NCBI GenBank assembly: GCA_947498055.1
Contig: CANMJA010000005.1
Span: 1 to 64,000 of the forward strand
Origin: an uncultured Tenacibaculum sp.
Lineage (GTDB): Bacteria > Bacteroidota > Bacteroidia > Flavobacteriales > Flavobacteriaceae
DNA: 64,000 nt
Direction of reading: 5' to 3'
Shown piece by piece: positions 16,862-25,408 of the stretch. Below the pieces are notes generated by a model, which saw nothing but the letters and a program-made list of their open reading frames with translations, did no database searches and was not told the origin of the DNA. A program made the position numbers and the translations under genes. Numbering within the stretch: position 1 is the first letter of the stretch; each line of letters starts with the position of its first letter.

Positions 16862-16960
16862 TTAAGAAAAAGCTTGTTTGGTTTTAAAGTTTTGAACTAC
16901 GTTATCAATAAGAAAGAATAATTTACTTCTAGTTTCTTCGCGGCACTCTCTACTTGAAAC
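16862..16960 (-). pseudogene. Remnant of an XRE repressor C-terminus
   Basis: Read on the minus strand from about 16960, the translation EETRSKLFFLIDNVVQNFKT, ending KTKQAFS and a stop at 16862, aligns with the last helix of the element's XRE protein (EERAKIYDLIDMA ... KTKKAYS). It sits at the same distance behind the terminator. The HTH domain is gone. This suggests the displaced cassette itself once arrived on a related element. Confidence 0.6.
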
Positions 16961-17027
16961 CAAGACAAAAGGGTTCCAATGTTGGGAAAATCCAGTAATA
17001 ATAAGGATTTAAAAATATCAGAAGATA

Positions 17028-17070
17028 AGAGAAAGGAATATTCAAAATACGAATATTCCTTTCTCTATTT
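17028..17070. terminator. Strong symmetrical hairpin beside the IS remnant
   Basis: A perfect 16-bp stem (AGAGAAAGGAATATTC and its complement, 17028-17043 and 17051-17066) is followed by ATTTTTT. It probably terminates from either side. The stretch 16961-17160 holds nothing else I can support. Confidence 0.65.
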
Positions 17071-17162
17071 TTTAGCAGAAAATATAAAACTATAGATTCT
17101 TAAATTAAAGGGAGTACTATTTTGTTGGATATAATCGTTTTTTACACTCAAAATCCATAGAA

Positions 17163-17444
17163 TTACGAATTATAAGATATAGCCGAGCTACAATCATTAA
17201 ATTGTTGATTGACTTCTACTCTATTTTTTCTAGCTTCTAAAATTTGTTCTTTGAATCTGTCTTTATCAGGAATTTTTCCTTCTATAATTTCCATGGTGGT
17301 ATAACCGTATAATTCTGTAGGATACCTTTCGTAATTATAATAATGAACAAAGCGTTCTAAATCTTGTAAATGAGTTTGTGTATTTAAAGACAGCTTTCCA
17401 TTCATAAACTCTGTTTTATAAATACTATGCGTACTTTCTGACAT
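17163..17444 (-). pseudogene. IS3-like transposase remnant (C-terminal part)
   Basis: 93 residues from MSESTHSIYKTEF; the reading continues upstream to about 17485 (ITAQTKDFPFSNS). The pattern NSMSESTHSIYKTEF...DLERFVHYYNYERYPTELYGYTTMEI is the end of an IS3-family rve integrase, including the region of the last catalytic Glu (SES). The N-terminal transposase parts are missing. Its left side abuts the truncated AAA+ gene, so the insertion probably cut that gene. I cannot define terminal repeats. Confidence 0.7.
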
Positions 17445-17471
17445 GGAGTTTGAAAAAGGGAAGTCTTTTGT

Positions 17472-18068
17472 TTGAGCAGTAATCTTAGTAACTATTGGTG
17501 GAGCTCTACAGCATTTGATTATGCAATTGAAAAAGCTAAAAAGCTTAACAATCCATCAGGTAAAAACAGAGGTGCAGTAATTTTCCTAGTAGACGAAGCA
17601 GATGCTTTAGCTCAATCGCGAGAAAGCAGTCAAATGCATCATGAAGATAAAGCAGGAGTCAATGCTTTTATACGTGGAATTGATAGAATTTCAAATGGCA
17701 AATTACCAGCGGCAGTTATAATGTGTACAAATCGCTTGAACTCTTTAGACCCAGCAATTAAGAGAAGGGCTGCGGATATCTTAAAATTTGGTAGACCAAA
17801 TAAAGAACAAAGATTATTCGTATTAAAAGAACCATTAGTAGAACTTGGTTTTACTGATAATGATATCAAAGATATAGTCGAAATTACAGGTGATACTACT
17901 GAAAGAGAATATGGATTTACTTTTTCTGATTTAGTACAACGTCTTTTACCTTCTTTAATTTTAGATGCATATCCTAATACGGCAGTAAATCCTAAAAGAT
18001 CAAAAGAAATAGTAAAAGGAATAATACCTACACCTCCGTTTCAAGATAATGGTATTTTACTCAAATAG
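17472..18068 (+). pseudogene. 5'-truncated AAA+ ATPase
   Basis: The visible part begins inside IS-derived sequence; true homology starts near WWSSTAFDYAIEKAKK (about 17495). Walker B VIFLVDEADALA, sensor 1 VIMCTNR and an arginine-finger-like DPAIKRRA are present, but Walker A and the N-terminus are missing. The intact protein would be a classical AAA+ ATPase; this fragment cannot hydrolyse ATP. It ends 9 bp before a nucleotidyltransferase gene, so the two were probably co-transcribed. CD-NTase/AAA+ pairs are known in antiphage signalling loci (type III CBASS has a TRIP13-like AAA+), but I cannot place this ATPase in that family with confidence. Confidence 0.65.
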
Positions 18069-18077
18069 AAGTTGATT

Positions 18078-18722
18078 ATGGAAAATTCAAAAGATAATTT
18101 TACCGAAACAGGAGCTGTTGTAGGAGGAATATTTGGTATAGCAATAAATATTTTAAATCAAACTAAACAGAAAAAAGAAAATCCTCAAAAAGATTTTGAT
18201 TTTCAATCACTTATTTTATTTGGTACGATTGGAGCGATTATAGGGTTTGCAAGTTTTCAAGTTATAAAATTATTGCTTTCTCTTTTTACTACCAAAGAAG
18301 AGATATTAAATGAAGCTGATGAGATAAACTATTTAGGTACTGTATTGAACTCTTATAATCCTACTGAAATAGATAAACTAGTACTTCAAAAAGGAAAACA
18401 AATTAAGTCAGCTATAAAAAAAGAGTTCAGAAATGAATTATTAGGGAAAGGAGTAACATATCAAGGATCAGTTGACCAAGGCACTGCTGTTAGTGGTTTA
18501 TCAGACCTAGATATATTAGTTAAGTTCAAGAAAACTAGTTTTCAGAAAGGACAAGATATGCTCAACTCCTTGTACAATTTTTTAAAATATCGATTCAATG
18601 ATCCAGACTTAATTGATATACGCATACAAAGGTATTCTTTGGGATTGATATACAAATTTAATGGATCTAAAGAAATTATCGATCTGGTAACCTACGCTAA
18701 GAACAGATTTTATAAGAGGTAA
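18078..18722 (+). pseudogene. CD-NTase-like nucleotidyltransferase, N-terminal part (frameshifted)
   Basis: 214 residues from ATG 18078; a TTG six bases earlier is less likely. One or two hydrophobic segments (about residues 10-30 and 52-77) come first, then a polymerase-beta-like nucleotidyltransferase core. G130-S131 and D143-L-D145 in GSVDQGTAVSGLSDLDI match the GS...DxD motif of OAS/CD-NTase enzymes that make cyclic or linear oligonucleotide signals. The frame ends at TAA 18720-18722. Omitting the T at 18720 gives a continuous frame into the next entry, so the gene is split by a one-base insertion. The membrane segments are unusual for CD-NTases. Confidence 0.7.
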
Positions 18723-18780
18723 AAATGACTATTATCTTTTTAATAATCCAAAACTATCTAATGGCTCAACTAAACTTAAA

Positions 18781-19155
18781 ATGAACCCTCATAAACAAAG
18801 AGATTTAGGAGACTTTAGGGATCAAAAGATTGAGGTAATTAAATTAATGAAGATCTTAAAAAACAAAGAAAAACTACCTCTAAAATCGGTTCTTATAACC
18901 GAGTTAACCAAAAGCGCTTTTAAGGAGTTAAAAATGCCTGAAAAATTGAATCAGAAGTTAATTTCAATTTTAAAATTCATCAAAAATAATATTATAACAA
19001 TTGAAATTAAGTCCCCTGATAATTCAAGAATATCTTTAACAAATTCACTTTCTTTTAAGGATAAAGAAGAAATAAAAACTGCTTTAGAACGTGTTTTACA
19101 AGACCTTAAAAACGACAAAAACTATTTATTGGATTATTTTCCTGAAAAGTCCTAA
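18781..19155 (+). pseudogene. CD-NTase-like nucleotidyltransferase, C-terminal part
   Basis: 124 residues from an internal ATG; the frame is open back to 18724 (NDYYLFNNPKLSNGS), directly continuing the previous entry after the frameshift. The helical pattern (FRDQKIEVIKLMKILKNKEK..LPLKSVLITELTKSAF ... then DNSRISLTNSLSFKDKEEI) resembles the OAS1-C-like domain of CD-NTases. That domain typically has an LxS..LExL helix and a closing LS..K segment. On its own it has no active site. A sequencing error at 18720 is possible; programmed frameshifting is unlikely. Confidence 0.6.
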
Positions 19156-19180
19156 AACAATATTAATTAAAAAAATAAAA

Positions 19181-19525
19181 ATGAGTAGAAGTATAATTAT
19201 TATGCTAACTGTAATTCTAGTTAGTTGTAATTTCAATAGAAATGATAAAAATGCAACCTTTATATATAAAGGTGAACTTTTTCAAATAGAACTGGAGAAC
19301 CTATCAGAAGATGATAATAAAAAAGCATACATTTTGTATGATTCAATTAAAATCAATAAAAATGAAATTAAAGGTTTTGTGATAAATTTTCCAGAAGATA
19401 TTTATCGTCGGAATTTAGATGAATTATATTCTGATGAAGACGAAGAATGGTATTTAGATGACGACCAATATCCTATAAAAATAAACCAACAATATATTGA
19501 AGATAATTCCAATGTTTTTAGATAA
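19181..19525 (+). CDS. Orphan lipoprotein, possible immunity protein
   Basis: 114 residues from ATG 19181 (MSRSIIIMLTVILVSC), a clear lipoprotein signal with the Cys near residue 16. The mature part is acidic (YSDEDEEWYLDDDQY). The longer frame starting at 19091 lacks a signal peptide and overlaps the preceding fragment, so it is rejected. No toxin precedes it. It may be an immunity gene left behind after its toxin was lost, since the three neighbouring immunity genes are also small lipoproteins. Function unknown. Confidence 0.6.
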   Translation: MSRSIIIMLTVILVSCNFNRNDKNATFIYKGELFQIELENLSEDDNKKAYILYDSIKINKNEIKGFVINFPEDIYRRNLDELYSDEDEEWYLDDDQYPIKINQQYIEDNSNVFR

Positions 19526-19582
19526 GGTAATTGTTGTAGAAATATAAAGCTTTTTAATTCCCTCGGATTCGAGGGAATTGTA

Positions 19583-19897
19583 TTATAATTTCTGTAAAGT
19601 GCGCTTTAATGCTTTAGGATCCCTTTGATTATTCCAAAAGAGTAATAAGGTAATTGAATTTTTAAGAGGATATTTCCTAAAGAAAACAGTTGTCTGTTCT
19701 GATAAAACTATAGAGGATATATCATGATTTGTATATGTTTTTCCTTCAATGATTCCTTTTGAAAGTCTAACAACAAACTCATCCACTAAATCAATAAATT
19801 TTTCTACTTCTTGCTGATTCCATTTAAAATCAATAAAATCTAACTCTTCGAAATAAGATGTTTTGGCATAGGTAGACCAATCAATAATAATAGGCAT
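19583..19897 (-). CDS. ParE/RelE-type toxin
   Basis: 104 residues beginning MPIIIDWSTYAKTSYFEEL. It has the pattern of a small Bacteroidota RelE/ParE-like toxin: a start strand, two helices (WNQQEVEKFIDLVDEFVVRLSKG), then strands ending TVFFRKYPLKNSITLLLFW and DPKALKRTL. It lies 5 bp behind the antitoxin gene. The target (mRNA or gyrase) is not readable from sequence. The pair stands between two Rhs cassettes and may stabilise this accessory region. Confidence 0.7.
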   Translation of the reverse strand: MPIIIDWSTYAKTSYFEELDFIDFKWNQQEVEKFIDLVDEFVVRLSKGIIEGKTYTNHDISSIVLSEQTTVFFRKYPLKNSITLLLFWNNQRDPKALKRTLQKL

Positions 19898-19902
19898 AGT
19901 TA

Positions 19903-20151
19903 TTATTTGTGAAGATTGAATCTTTTTCTAGCTTCTGCCATTACTTCTGAATGAGGAGTAACTTCACCACGATCAGCTTGAGCTTTACTTTCTAATAATA
20001 AATCTTGAACTTGAGAGGGAAGTTCTAAAAAAGCATCAATAGCATCGTTTTTTCTTTTCTTTTCGGCAAACTCAAAAACATCACTTAGATAATTGATATT
20101 ATCTGTGTTTAAAAGTTGGATTATTTTATTTCTTAATTCTACTGCTCCCAT
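19903..20151 (-). CDS. Antitoxin partner of the RelE/ParE-type toxin
   Basis: 82 residues. An N-terminal part (MGAVELRNKIIQLLNTDN) is followed by a helix region, and the C-terminal SQVQDLLLESKAQADRGEVTPHSEVMAEARKRF is a common toxin-wrapping tail of Bacteroidota RelB/ParD-like antitoxins. It is first in the operon with the toxin 5 bp downstream, the normal order. The promoter region carries paired repeats consistent with autoregulation. Confidence 0.72.
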   Translation of the reverse strand: MGAVELRNKIIQLLNTDNINYLSDVFEFAEKKRKNDAIDAFLELPSQVQDLLLESKAQADRGEVTPHSEVMAEARKRFNLHK

Positions 20152-20158
20152 ACGACTA

Positions 20159-20189
20159 ACATTATACTACAAATATACTCACATTATAC
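20159..20189 (-). promoter_or_regulatory. Toxin-antitoxin promoter with flanking repeats
   Basis: On the minus strand a TATATTTG -7 box (20170-20177) is flanked by two direct copies of the nonamer ACATTATAC (20159-20167 and 20181-20189, 22 bp apart, about two helical turns). This is a likely operator for the antitoxin or the toxin-antitoxin complex. The stretch 20190-20383 holds nothing else I can support. Confidence 0.55.
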
Positions 20190-20548
20190 GGATTTCTTTC
20201 CAGTTATACAAACACAAACCATACCTAAGTTAATTTCAGTTAAAATATTAGGTCAATTTTACATAAATAATTATTTTAGCCATCGGAAAGAAAAGTTCAT
20301 TGAAATAAATTGCTAGTGAGGCGGAAAAATTCTGCATAAGGAGCAAAAAATTGTAAAAGCTTTAAAATTTAGAGGGTAGTTGTTCTCCCTTTGGTCTTAA
20401 ACATAAAGGATACAACACCAACTATAATCCGCTAGGAAACAGCACCGCACAGAAATTTGGGTACAACGGAAAAGAGTTTAACGAAGAGTTAGGAATTGAT
20501 TGGCATGACTTCGGAGCACGTAATTATGATGCTGCAATCGGTCGTTGG

Positions 20549-21337
20549 ATGAATCTCGATCCGCTTGCAGAGGAAATGAGAAGATGGTCTCCTTACAATG
20601 TGTCTTTTAATAACCCTTTGAGATTTATTGATCCTGATGGGATGGCTCCACAAGATATAATTTTAGATTCAGGACTTACTGAAGATCAGAGAAATACTAT
20701 TATGAACCATTTACAGAGTCTGACTGATGATAAATTAAAATATAATTCTAAGACAGGTAGGGTTGACATCGTTAGTGGAAAACTCAATGGAAGTAAAAAG
20801 GCAGGCACTAATCTAATTAGACGTTTAGTTGGTCATAGTAAAGCAGTTTTCATTAAACAAGATAAAAATCAATTAGGCTCATCTTCTGAGGCAACTAGTA
20901 AGGTAGGATCAGAAGGAGGAAATGGTTCACACGCCGTAGTAACATTTACAGAAAATAACGGAACAGCGATTTACGAAGATAGTAATACTGGAAAAACTAT
21001 TGATGATTTTCAAGACCCTACTATGGTTATGGGGCATGAACTTATTCATTCTTTAATGAGTATGGATGGAAACTCAATAAGTTTAGATGTAGAAGGTTCT
21101 AATGATTACGTTGCTCCTGATGGAGTTAATGAAACAGAAACACGTGCTTTGGAAGAACTCCAAGTTTCGGGATTAGGAAATCACAGAATGAAAGGGTATC
21201 CTACTGAGAATGATATTAGAAGAGAAAATGGTAAAAATATAAGAGTATCATATGGTCCTGGTATGACAAATTTTGAAAGAAAGAAGAGAGGATTACCTTC
21301 TCAAAATTATTTACATGCACATCAACGAAAAAAGTAA
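20549..21337 (+). CDS. Orphan Rhs tip with M91-like HExxH metallopeptidase
   Basis: 262 residues from ATG 20549; the frame is open back to [11 protein letters not shown] at 20384, the same Rhs motif at which the element integrates. A stop lies just before it, so there is no Rhs shell. Rhs-core remnants [10 protein letters not shown] and FIDPDGMA come first. The toxin has [12 protein letters not shown] with the first His near residue 163, and a downstream [10 protein letters not shown], the arrangement of the M91/NleD-like zinc peptidases (HExxH with a later conserved Glu region). A lipoprotein gene follows 2 bp later. It is an older displaced tip. Confidence 0.8.
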   Translation: MNLDPLAEEMRRWSPYNVSFNNPLRFIDPDGMAPQDIILDSGLTEDQRNTIMNHLQSLTDDKLKYNSKTGRVDIVSGKLNGSKKAGTNLIRRLVGHSKAVFIKQDKNQLGSSSEATSKVGSEGGNGSHAVVTFTENNGTAIYEDSNTGKTIDDFQDPTMVMGHELIHSLMSMDGNSISLDVEGSNDYVAPDGVNETETRALEELQVSGLGNHRMKGYPTENDIRRENGKNIRVSYGPGMTNFERKKRGLPSQNYLHAHQRKK

Positions 21338-21339
21338 TC

Positions 21340-21771
21340 ATGAAATATATACATAGTATTTATTTAACCTTATTTTATTTATTAGTCTCTTGTAATTCTA
21401 CGAAAGTAAAAAAAGAGAATAGTATTGATCTAACAATAAAATCTCCAACAAATTGTATTCATAGAATCTCAATTAATGATAAAGATGAAGGAAAATTAAA
21501 GGTTATTCAAGATTTTGATATAGATAAAAAAAAAGAGCTCATTACTATTGATAGCTTAGAATTCAAACTTGATGATAAAAGAAGAAAATCATTAATTGAT
21601 TTAACAAATAAAATAGCTAAAAGTAATTTAATAAAAGGTAATCATGCATGGGATGCTTTTAGTTATCAACTAAAAATTAATAATGAGTTAAAAAGAGATG
21701 TTTATAAGAGAGATAATGATATAATTGAAATTATAGATAAGGATTTAGACTACTATTGTTCTAAATACTAA
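21340..21771 (+). CDS. Putative immunity lipoprotein for the M91-like toxin
   Basis: 143 residues with lipoprotein signal MKYIHSIYLTLFYLLVSC (Cys near residue 18). The mature domain is rich in Lys, Asp and Ile and has no recognised fold. It sits 2 bp behind the orphan toxin. The immunity role is inferred. All three Rhs toxins here pair a zinc peptidase with a lipoprotein, pointing to periplasmic action. Confidence 0.7.
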   Translation: MKYIHSIYLTLFYLLVSCNSTKVKKENSIDLTIKSPTNCIHRISINDKDEGKLKVIQDFDIDKKKELITIDSLEFKLDDKRRKSLIDLTNKIAKSNLIKGNHAWDAFSYQLKINNELKRDVYKRDNDIIEIIDKDLDYYCSKY

Positions 21772-21825
21772 ATGTTTTGGAAAAAATTATAACGTCATAT
21801 TAAAGTAATTTTAAAACCAGGTGCC

Positions 21826-21968
21826 GCGGATTTGATAGTGCAGAAATTTTTTCTGTGCCGAGTATGAGTAAGCAAACCCCGCTAGTCCTCGAATGTCTGA
21901 GTAAGGCTCTCGCCCGAATCCTTTCGGGTGACCACAAAGAGTAAGCAAACACAATAAATAAAAATAGA
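21826..21968 (+). repeat. REP-like hairpin tail of the oldest cassette
   Basis: Most reduced form of the tail: the GTGCAGAAA/TTTCTGTGC hairpin (21838-21858) with GAGTATGAGTAAGCAAAC, one GTCTGAGTAAGGCT unit and the CCCGAA/TTCGGG hairpin. Confidence 0.68.
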
Positions 21969-21970
21969 TA

Positions 21971-21996
21971 AAGCCACCTTTTACGAGGTGGTTTTT
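21971..21996 (+). terminator. Intrinsic terminator of the oldest cassette
   Basis: CCACCT/AGGTGG stem followed by TTTTTATTTTTT, matching the terminators at 2394, 9735 and 16830. Confidence 0.75.
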
Positions 21997-22001
21997 ATTT
22001 T

Positions 22002-22090
22002 TTAAGAATTAGCTAATCTAACTTTAGCGACTTTAATGACAGCATCAATAATAAATAAAACATACTCTCTATAGTTATCGGATAACTTTT
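22002..22090 (-). pseudogene. Remnant of another XRE repressor C-terminus
   Basis: On the minus strand the last codons read YREYVLFIIDAVIKVAKVR and end RLANS at 22002. This aligns with the final helix of the element's XRE protein (AKIYDLIDMAIS ... KTKKAYS) and lies at the same place behind the terminator. The upstream reading is broken. From 22091 to 22461 I see only AT-rich DNA and the promoter of the next gene. Confidence 0.5.
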
Positions 22091-22428
22091 GCTAGTTTAC
22101 AAGCTCTTTCCAATTCTTCCATGAATAGCAAAATTCTCTAAAAGTAAAACAAAAAACTATTTTCACCTGAGGCTCGATTATTATTATTAGGAATACAATT
22201 AACTTTTAAAAAATTGATTTTCAGTATAAGAAGGAGTGTCGAATAATTCGACAACATCTCAATACCATTTTTCATCATTTTATTCTGAAAAATCACTCGA
22301 TGTTATATTTTAGTTTTAAAAACAAGTCATTAGCAATGAAATATAAATTGAAATCAGGTTTTTACAAAAAACAACAAAGTAGTTTTTGCATTTTAACAAA
22401 GAGCAAGAGCCTGCATAACTAAAAAACC

Positions 22429-22436
22429 TATATTTG
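22429..22436 (+). promoter_or_regulatory. -7 box (TATATTTG) of the malic enzyme gene
   Basis: Consensus TAnnTTTG 26 bp before ATG 22462; the -33 region is weak. Confidence 0.5.
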
Positions 22437-22461
22437 TTATTACAAACAAACAACTGTAAAT

Positions 22462-24747
22462 ATGAGTCAATCACGTAAAAGACGCGAAGCACTTTTGTAC
22501 CATGCTAAACCTAACCCAGGTAAAATAGCAGTAATTCCCACTAAAAAATATGCAACCCAACACGATTTATCACTAGCATATTCACCAGGAGTAGCAGAAC
22601 CTTGTTTAGAAATAGCAAAAGATAAAAACAACGTTTATAAATATACTGCAAAAGGAAACTTAGTAGCAGTAATATCTAATGGAACAGCCGTTTTGGGACT
22701 AGGAGATATAGGGCCAGAAGCCTCAAAACCAGTAATGGAAGGAAAAGGCTTATTATTTAAAATTTTTGCAGACATAGACGTATTCGATATTGAAGTAGAT
22801 ACGACCGATGTAGATAAATTTATAGAAACAGTAAAAGCAATAGCACCAACTTTTGGAGGAATAAACTTAGAAGATATAAAAGCACCAGAAGCTTTTGAAA
22901 TAGAACGTCGTTTAAAAGAAGAATTAGATATTCCGGTAATGCACGACGACCAACACGGTACAGCAATAATTTCTGCAGCAGCATTAAAGAACGCGCTAGA
23001 AATAAACGGAAAAAAAATAGAAGAAGTACAAATTGTAGTAAACGGAGCAGGAGCAGCAGCAATTTCTTGTACACGATTATATGTTGCTTTAGGAGCCAAA
23101 CTAGAACACATTGTAATGTGTGATAGTAAAGGAGTGATTAGAAAAAATAGAGAAAACTTAACCTCACAAAAAGCAGAATTTGCAACCGATAGAGATGTAG
23201 ATACTTTAGAAGAAGCAATGAATAATGCTGATGTTTTTATTGGTTTATCTAAAGGAAATATAGTCAACCCTAAAATGCTATTATCGATGGCAAAAAACCC
23301 AATAGTTTTTGCGATGGCTAATCCAGAACCAGAAATAGCTTATGATTTGGCAATTGCTACCAGAGATGATATTATTATGGCAACAGGAAGGTCAGACCAT
23401 CCTAACCAAGTAAATAATGTATTAGGATTTCCATTTATTTTTAGAGGAGCATTAGATGTACGTGCCACTAAAATTAATGAAGAAATGAAAATGGCTGCAG
23501 TACATGCATTGGCAGACTTAGCAAAAAAATCGGTGCCAGAACAAGTAAATATTGTATACGATGAAGTAAGTCTTTCTTTTGGAAAAGAATATATTATACC
23601 CAAACCTTTCGACCCTCGATTAATTTATGAAATTCCGCCAGCAATTGCAAAAGCAGCTATTGAAAGCGGAGTAGCAAAAGAGCCAATAGAAGATTGGGAA
23701 AAATACAAAGAAGAACTAATGGATAGATCGGGTTCTGGAAGTAAAGAAATACGTATACTTCATAACAGAGCAAGAACCAATCCTAAAAAAATAGTGTTTG
23801 CAGAAGCTGATCATTTAGATGTTTTAAAAGCAGCACAAAGAGTATATGACGAAAAAATAGGAATCCCTATTTTATTAGGAAACAAAGAGATTATTTTAGA
23901 ATTAAAAGCAGAGTTAGGTTTTGATGCTGAAATAACGATTATTGACCCTAAAACTTCTGAAGAAAAAGAAAGAAGAGAACGCTTTGCTAAAATTTTATGG
24001 GAAGAACGTAAAAGAAAAGGAACCACGTTTTTAGAGGCTAAAAAAAGAATGCGAGAGCGTAATTATTTTGCAGCAATGATGGTGAATGAAGGAGAAGCAG
24101 ATGGTTTAATAACAGGGTACTCAAGACCTTATCCGTCTGTAGTAAAACCTATTTTAGAATTAATACCTAAAGACAAAGGAGTAAGTAAAGTGGCGGCTAC
24201 TAACTTAATGTTAACAAAGCAAGGTCCCATTTTCTTGTCGGATACAACAATTAACATAAATCCTTCAGCAAAAGAATTAGCAAAAATCACACAGTATACA
24301 AGTATTCTAGCAAAAATGTTTGGAATGACACCAAACGTAGCAATGTTAGGATTTTCTAATTTCGGATCTACAAAATCAGAAACTTCTAAAAAAATAGGGG
24401 AAGCAGTCGCGTACATGCATAAAAATTATCCTGATTTAGTAGTAGATGGTGAAATACAAGCTGATTTTGCTTTAAATGGAGAAATGTTATCAAAAACATT
24501 TCCGTTTTCAAAATTAAATGGGAAAAAAGTAAATGTATTGATATTTCCAAACCTAGAATCTGCCAACATTACTTATAAGCTAATGAAGGAAATAAATGAT
24601 GCAGAATCGATAGGGCCAATACTTTTAGGTTTAAGTAAACCAGCACATGTTTTACAGTTAGGAGCAAGTGTAGATGAAATAGTAAATATGACAGCAGTAA
24701 CTGTTGTAGATGCTCAAGAACGAGAAAAATATAAGCAAAACAATTAA
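22462..24747 (+). CDS. maeB: NADP-dependent malic enzyme (MaeB type)
   Basis: 761 residues, the usual length of the fused MaeB form. It oxidatively decarboxylates malate to pyruvate with formation of NADPH. The N-terminal malic domain (about 1-160) contains YSPGVAEPC and the HDDQHGTA metal/substrate motif near residue 155. The NAD(P)-binding domain follows (VVNGAGAAAISC). The C-terminal third (about 430-761) is a phosphotransacetylase-like domain (ILHNRARTNPKKIVFAEAD ... FPNLESANITYKL), which in MaeB acts as an acetyl-CoA-responsive regulatory region. It is the first clear core gene right of the Rhs region. Confidence 0.95.
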   Translation: MSQSRKRREALLYHAKPNPGKIAVIPTKKYATQHDLSLAYSPGVAEPCLEIAKDKNNVYKYTAKGNLVAVISNGTAVLGLGDIGPEASKPVMEGKGLLFKIFADIDVFDIEVDTTDVDKFIETVKAIAPTFGGINLEDIKAPEAFEIERRLKEELDIPVMHDDQHGTAIISAAALKNALEINGKKIEEVQIVVNGAGAAAISCTRLYVALGAKLEHIVMCDSKGVIRKNRENLTSQKAEFATDRDVDTLEEAMNNADVFIGLSKGNIVNPKMLLSMAKNPIVFAMANPEPEIAYDLAIATRDDIIMATGRSDHPNQVNNVLGFPFIFRGALDVRATKINEEMKMAAVHALADLAKKSVPEQVNIVYDEVSLSFGKEYIIPKPFDPRLIYEIPPAIAKAAIESGVAKEPIEDWEKYKEELMDRSGSGSKEIRILHNRARTNPKKIVFAEADHLDVLKAAQRVYDEKIGIPILLGNKEIILELKAELGFDAEITIIDPKTSEEKERRERFAKILWEERKRKGTTFLEAKKRMRERNYFAAMMVNEGEADGLITGYSRPYPSVVKPILELIPKDKGVSKVAATNLMLTKQGPIFLSDTTININPSAKELAKITQYTSILAKMFGMTPNVAMLGFSNFGSTKSETSKKIGEAVAYMHKNYPDLVVDGEIQADFALNGEMLSKTFPFSKLNGKKVNVLIFPNLESANITYKLMKEINDAESIGPILLGLSKPAHVLQLGASVDEIVNMTAVTVVDAQEREKYKQNN

Positions 24748-24821
24748 TATCTAGTGAAATGCAGGTTTTACAATAGCAAAAAATTTGCTACTTTAGAGGT
24801 CTGTTAAAACAGAATCAAATA

Positions 24822-25403
24822 ATGATTACCCAAATTAAAGGTAGAATTGTAGAGAAAAATCCTACAAATGTGGTTGTAGATTGTAATGGTCTAGGCTATT
24901 TATTAAATATTTCCCTAAATACTTATGCAGCATTACCTGCTGATGAAAATGTACTCTTGTATACGCATCTAACAATTAGAGAAGATGCGCACATACTTTA
25001 TGGTTTTAGCAATAAAACAGAAAGAGAAATTTTCAGATTATTAATATCTGTATCTGGTGTTGGGCCAAGTATAGCAAGAACAATGTTATCTTCTATGAGT
25101 TCTGAAGAAATTCAACAAGCGATAGCATCTGAAAACGTAAAATTAATACAATCAGTTAAAGGAATAGGGGCAAAAACAGCGCAGAGAGTCATTATAGATT
25201 TAAAAGAAAAGATACTTAAAACGTTCGATATTGATGAAGTTTCGTTTGCTGAAAACAATACGAATAAAGAAGAAGCGTTATCTGCTTTAGAGGTCTTAGG
25301 TTTTGCCAGAAAACAATCTGATAAAATTGTAGCAGGTATTTTAAAAGAATCGCCATCAGCAACTGTAGAGGAACTGATTAAAAAGGCACTGAAAAATTTG
25401 TAA
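24822..25403 (+). CDS. ruvA: Holliday junction branch migration protein RuvA
   Basis: 193 residues, standard length. RuvA binds Holliday junctions as a tetramer and loads the RuvB motor. The OB-fold domain is N-terminal (MITQIKGRIVEKNPTNVVVDCNG). The HhH domain follows (LISVSGVGPSIARTML and VKGIGAKTAQRVIIDLK, about 75-130). The RuvB-binding domain III closes the protein (EEALSALEVLGFARKQ). It lies 5 bp before sprA, the gene order usual in flavobacteria. Confidence 0.96.
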   Translation: MITQIKGRIVEKNPTNVVVDCNGLGYLLNISLNTYAALPADENVLLYTHLTIREDAHILYGFSNKTEREIFRLLISVSGVGPSIARTMLSSMSSEEIQQAIASENVKLIQSVKGIGAKTAQRVIIDLKEKILKTFDIDEVSFAENNTNKEEALSALEVLGFARKQSDKIVAGILKESPSATVEELIKKALKNL

Positions 25404-25408
25404 AAAGG

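Noticed and set aside
22635..24416. Several minus-strand ORFs inside the malic enzyme gene, including one of 210 residues
   Set aside because: Shadow frames of a strongly conserved gene, with low-complexity Leu/Ser-rich translations.
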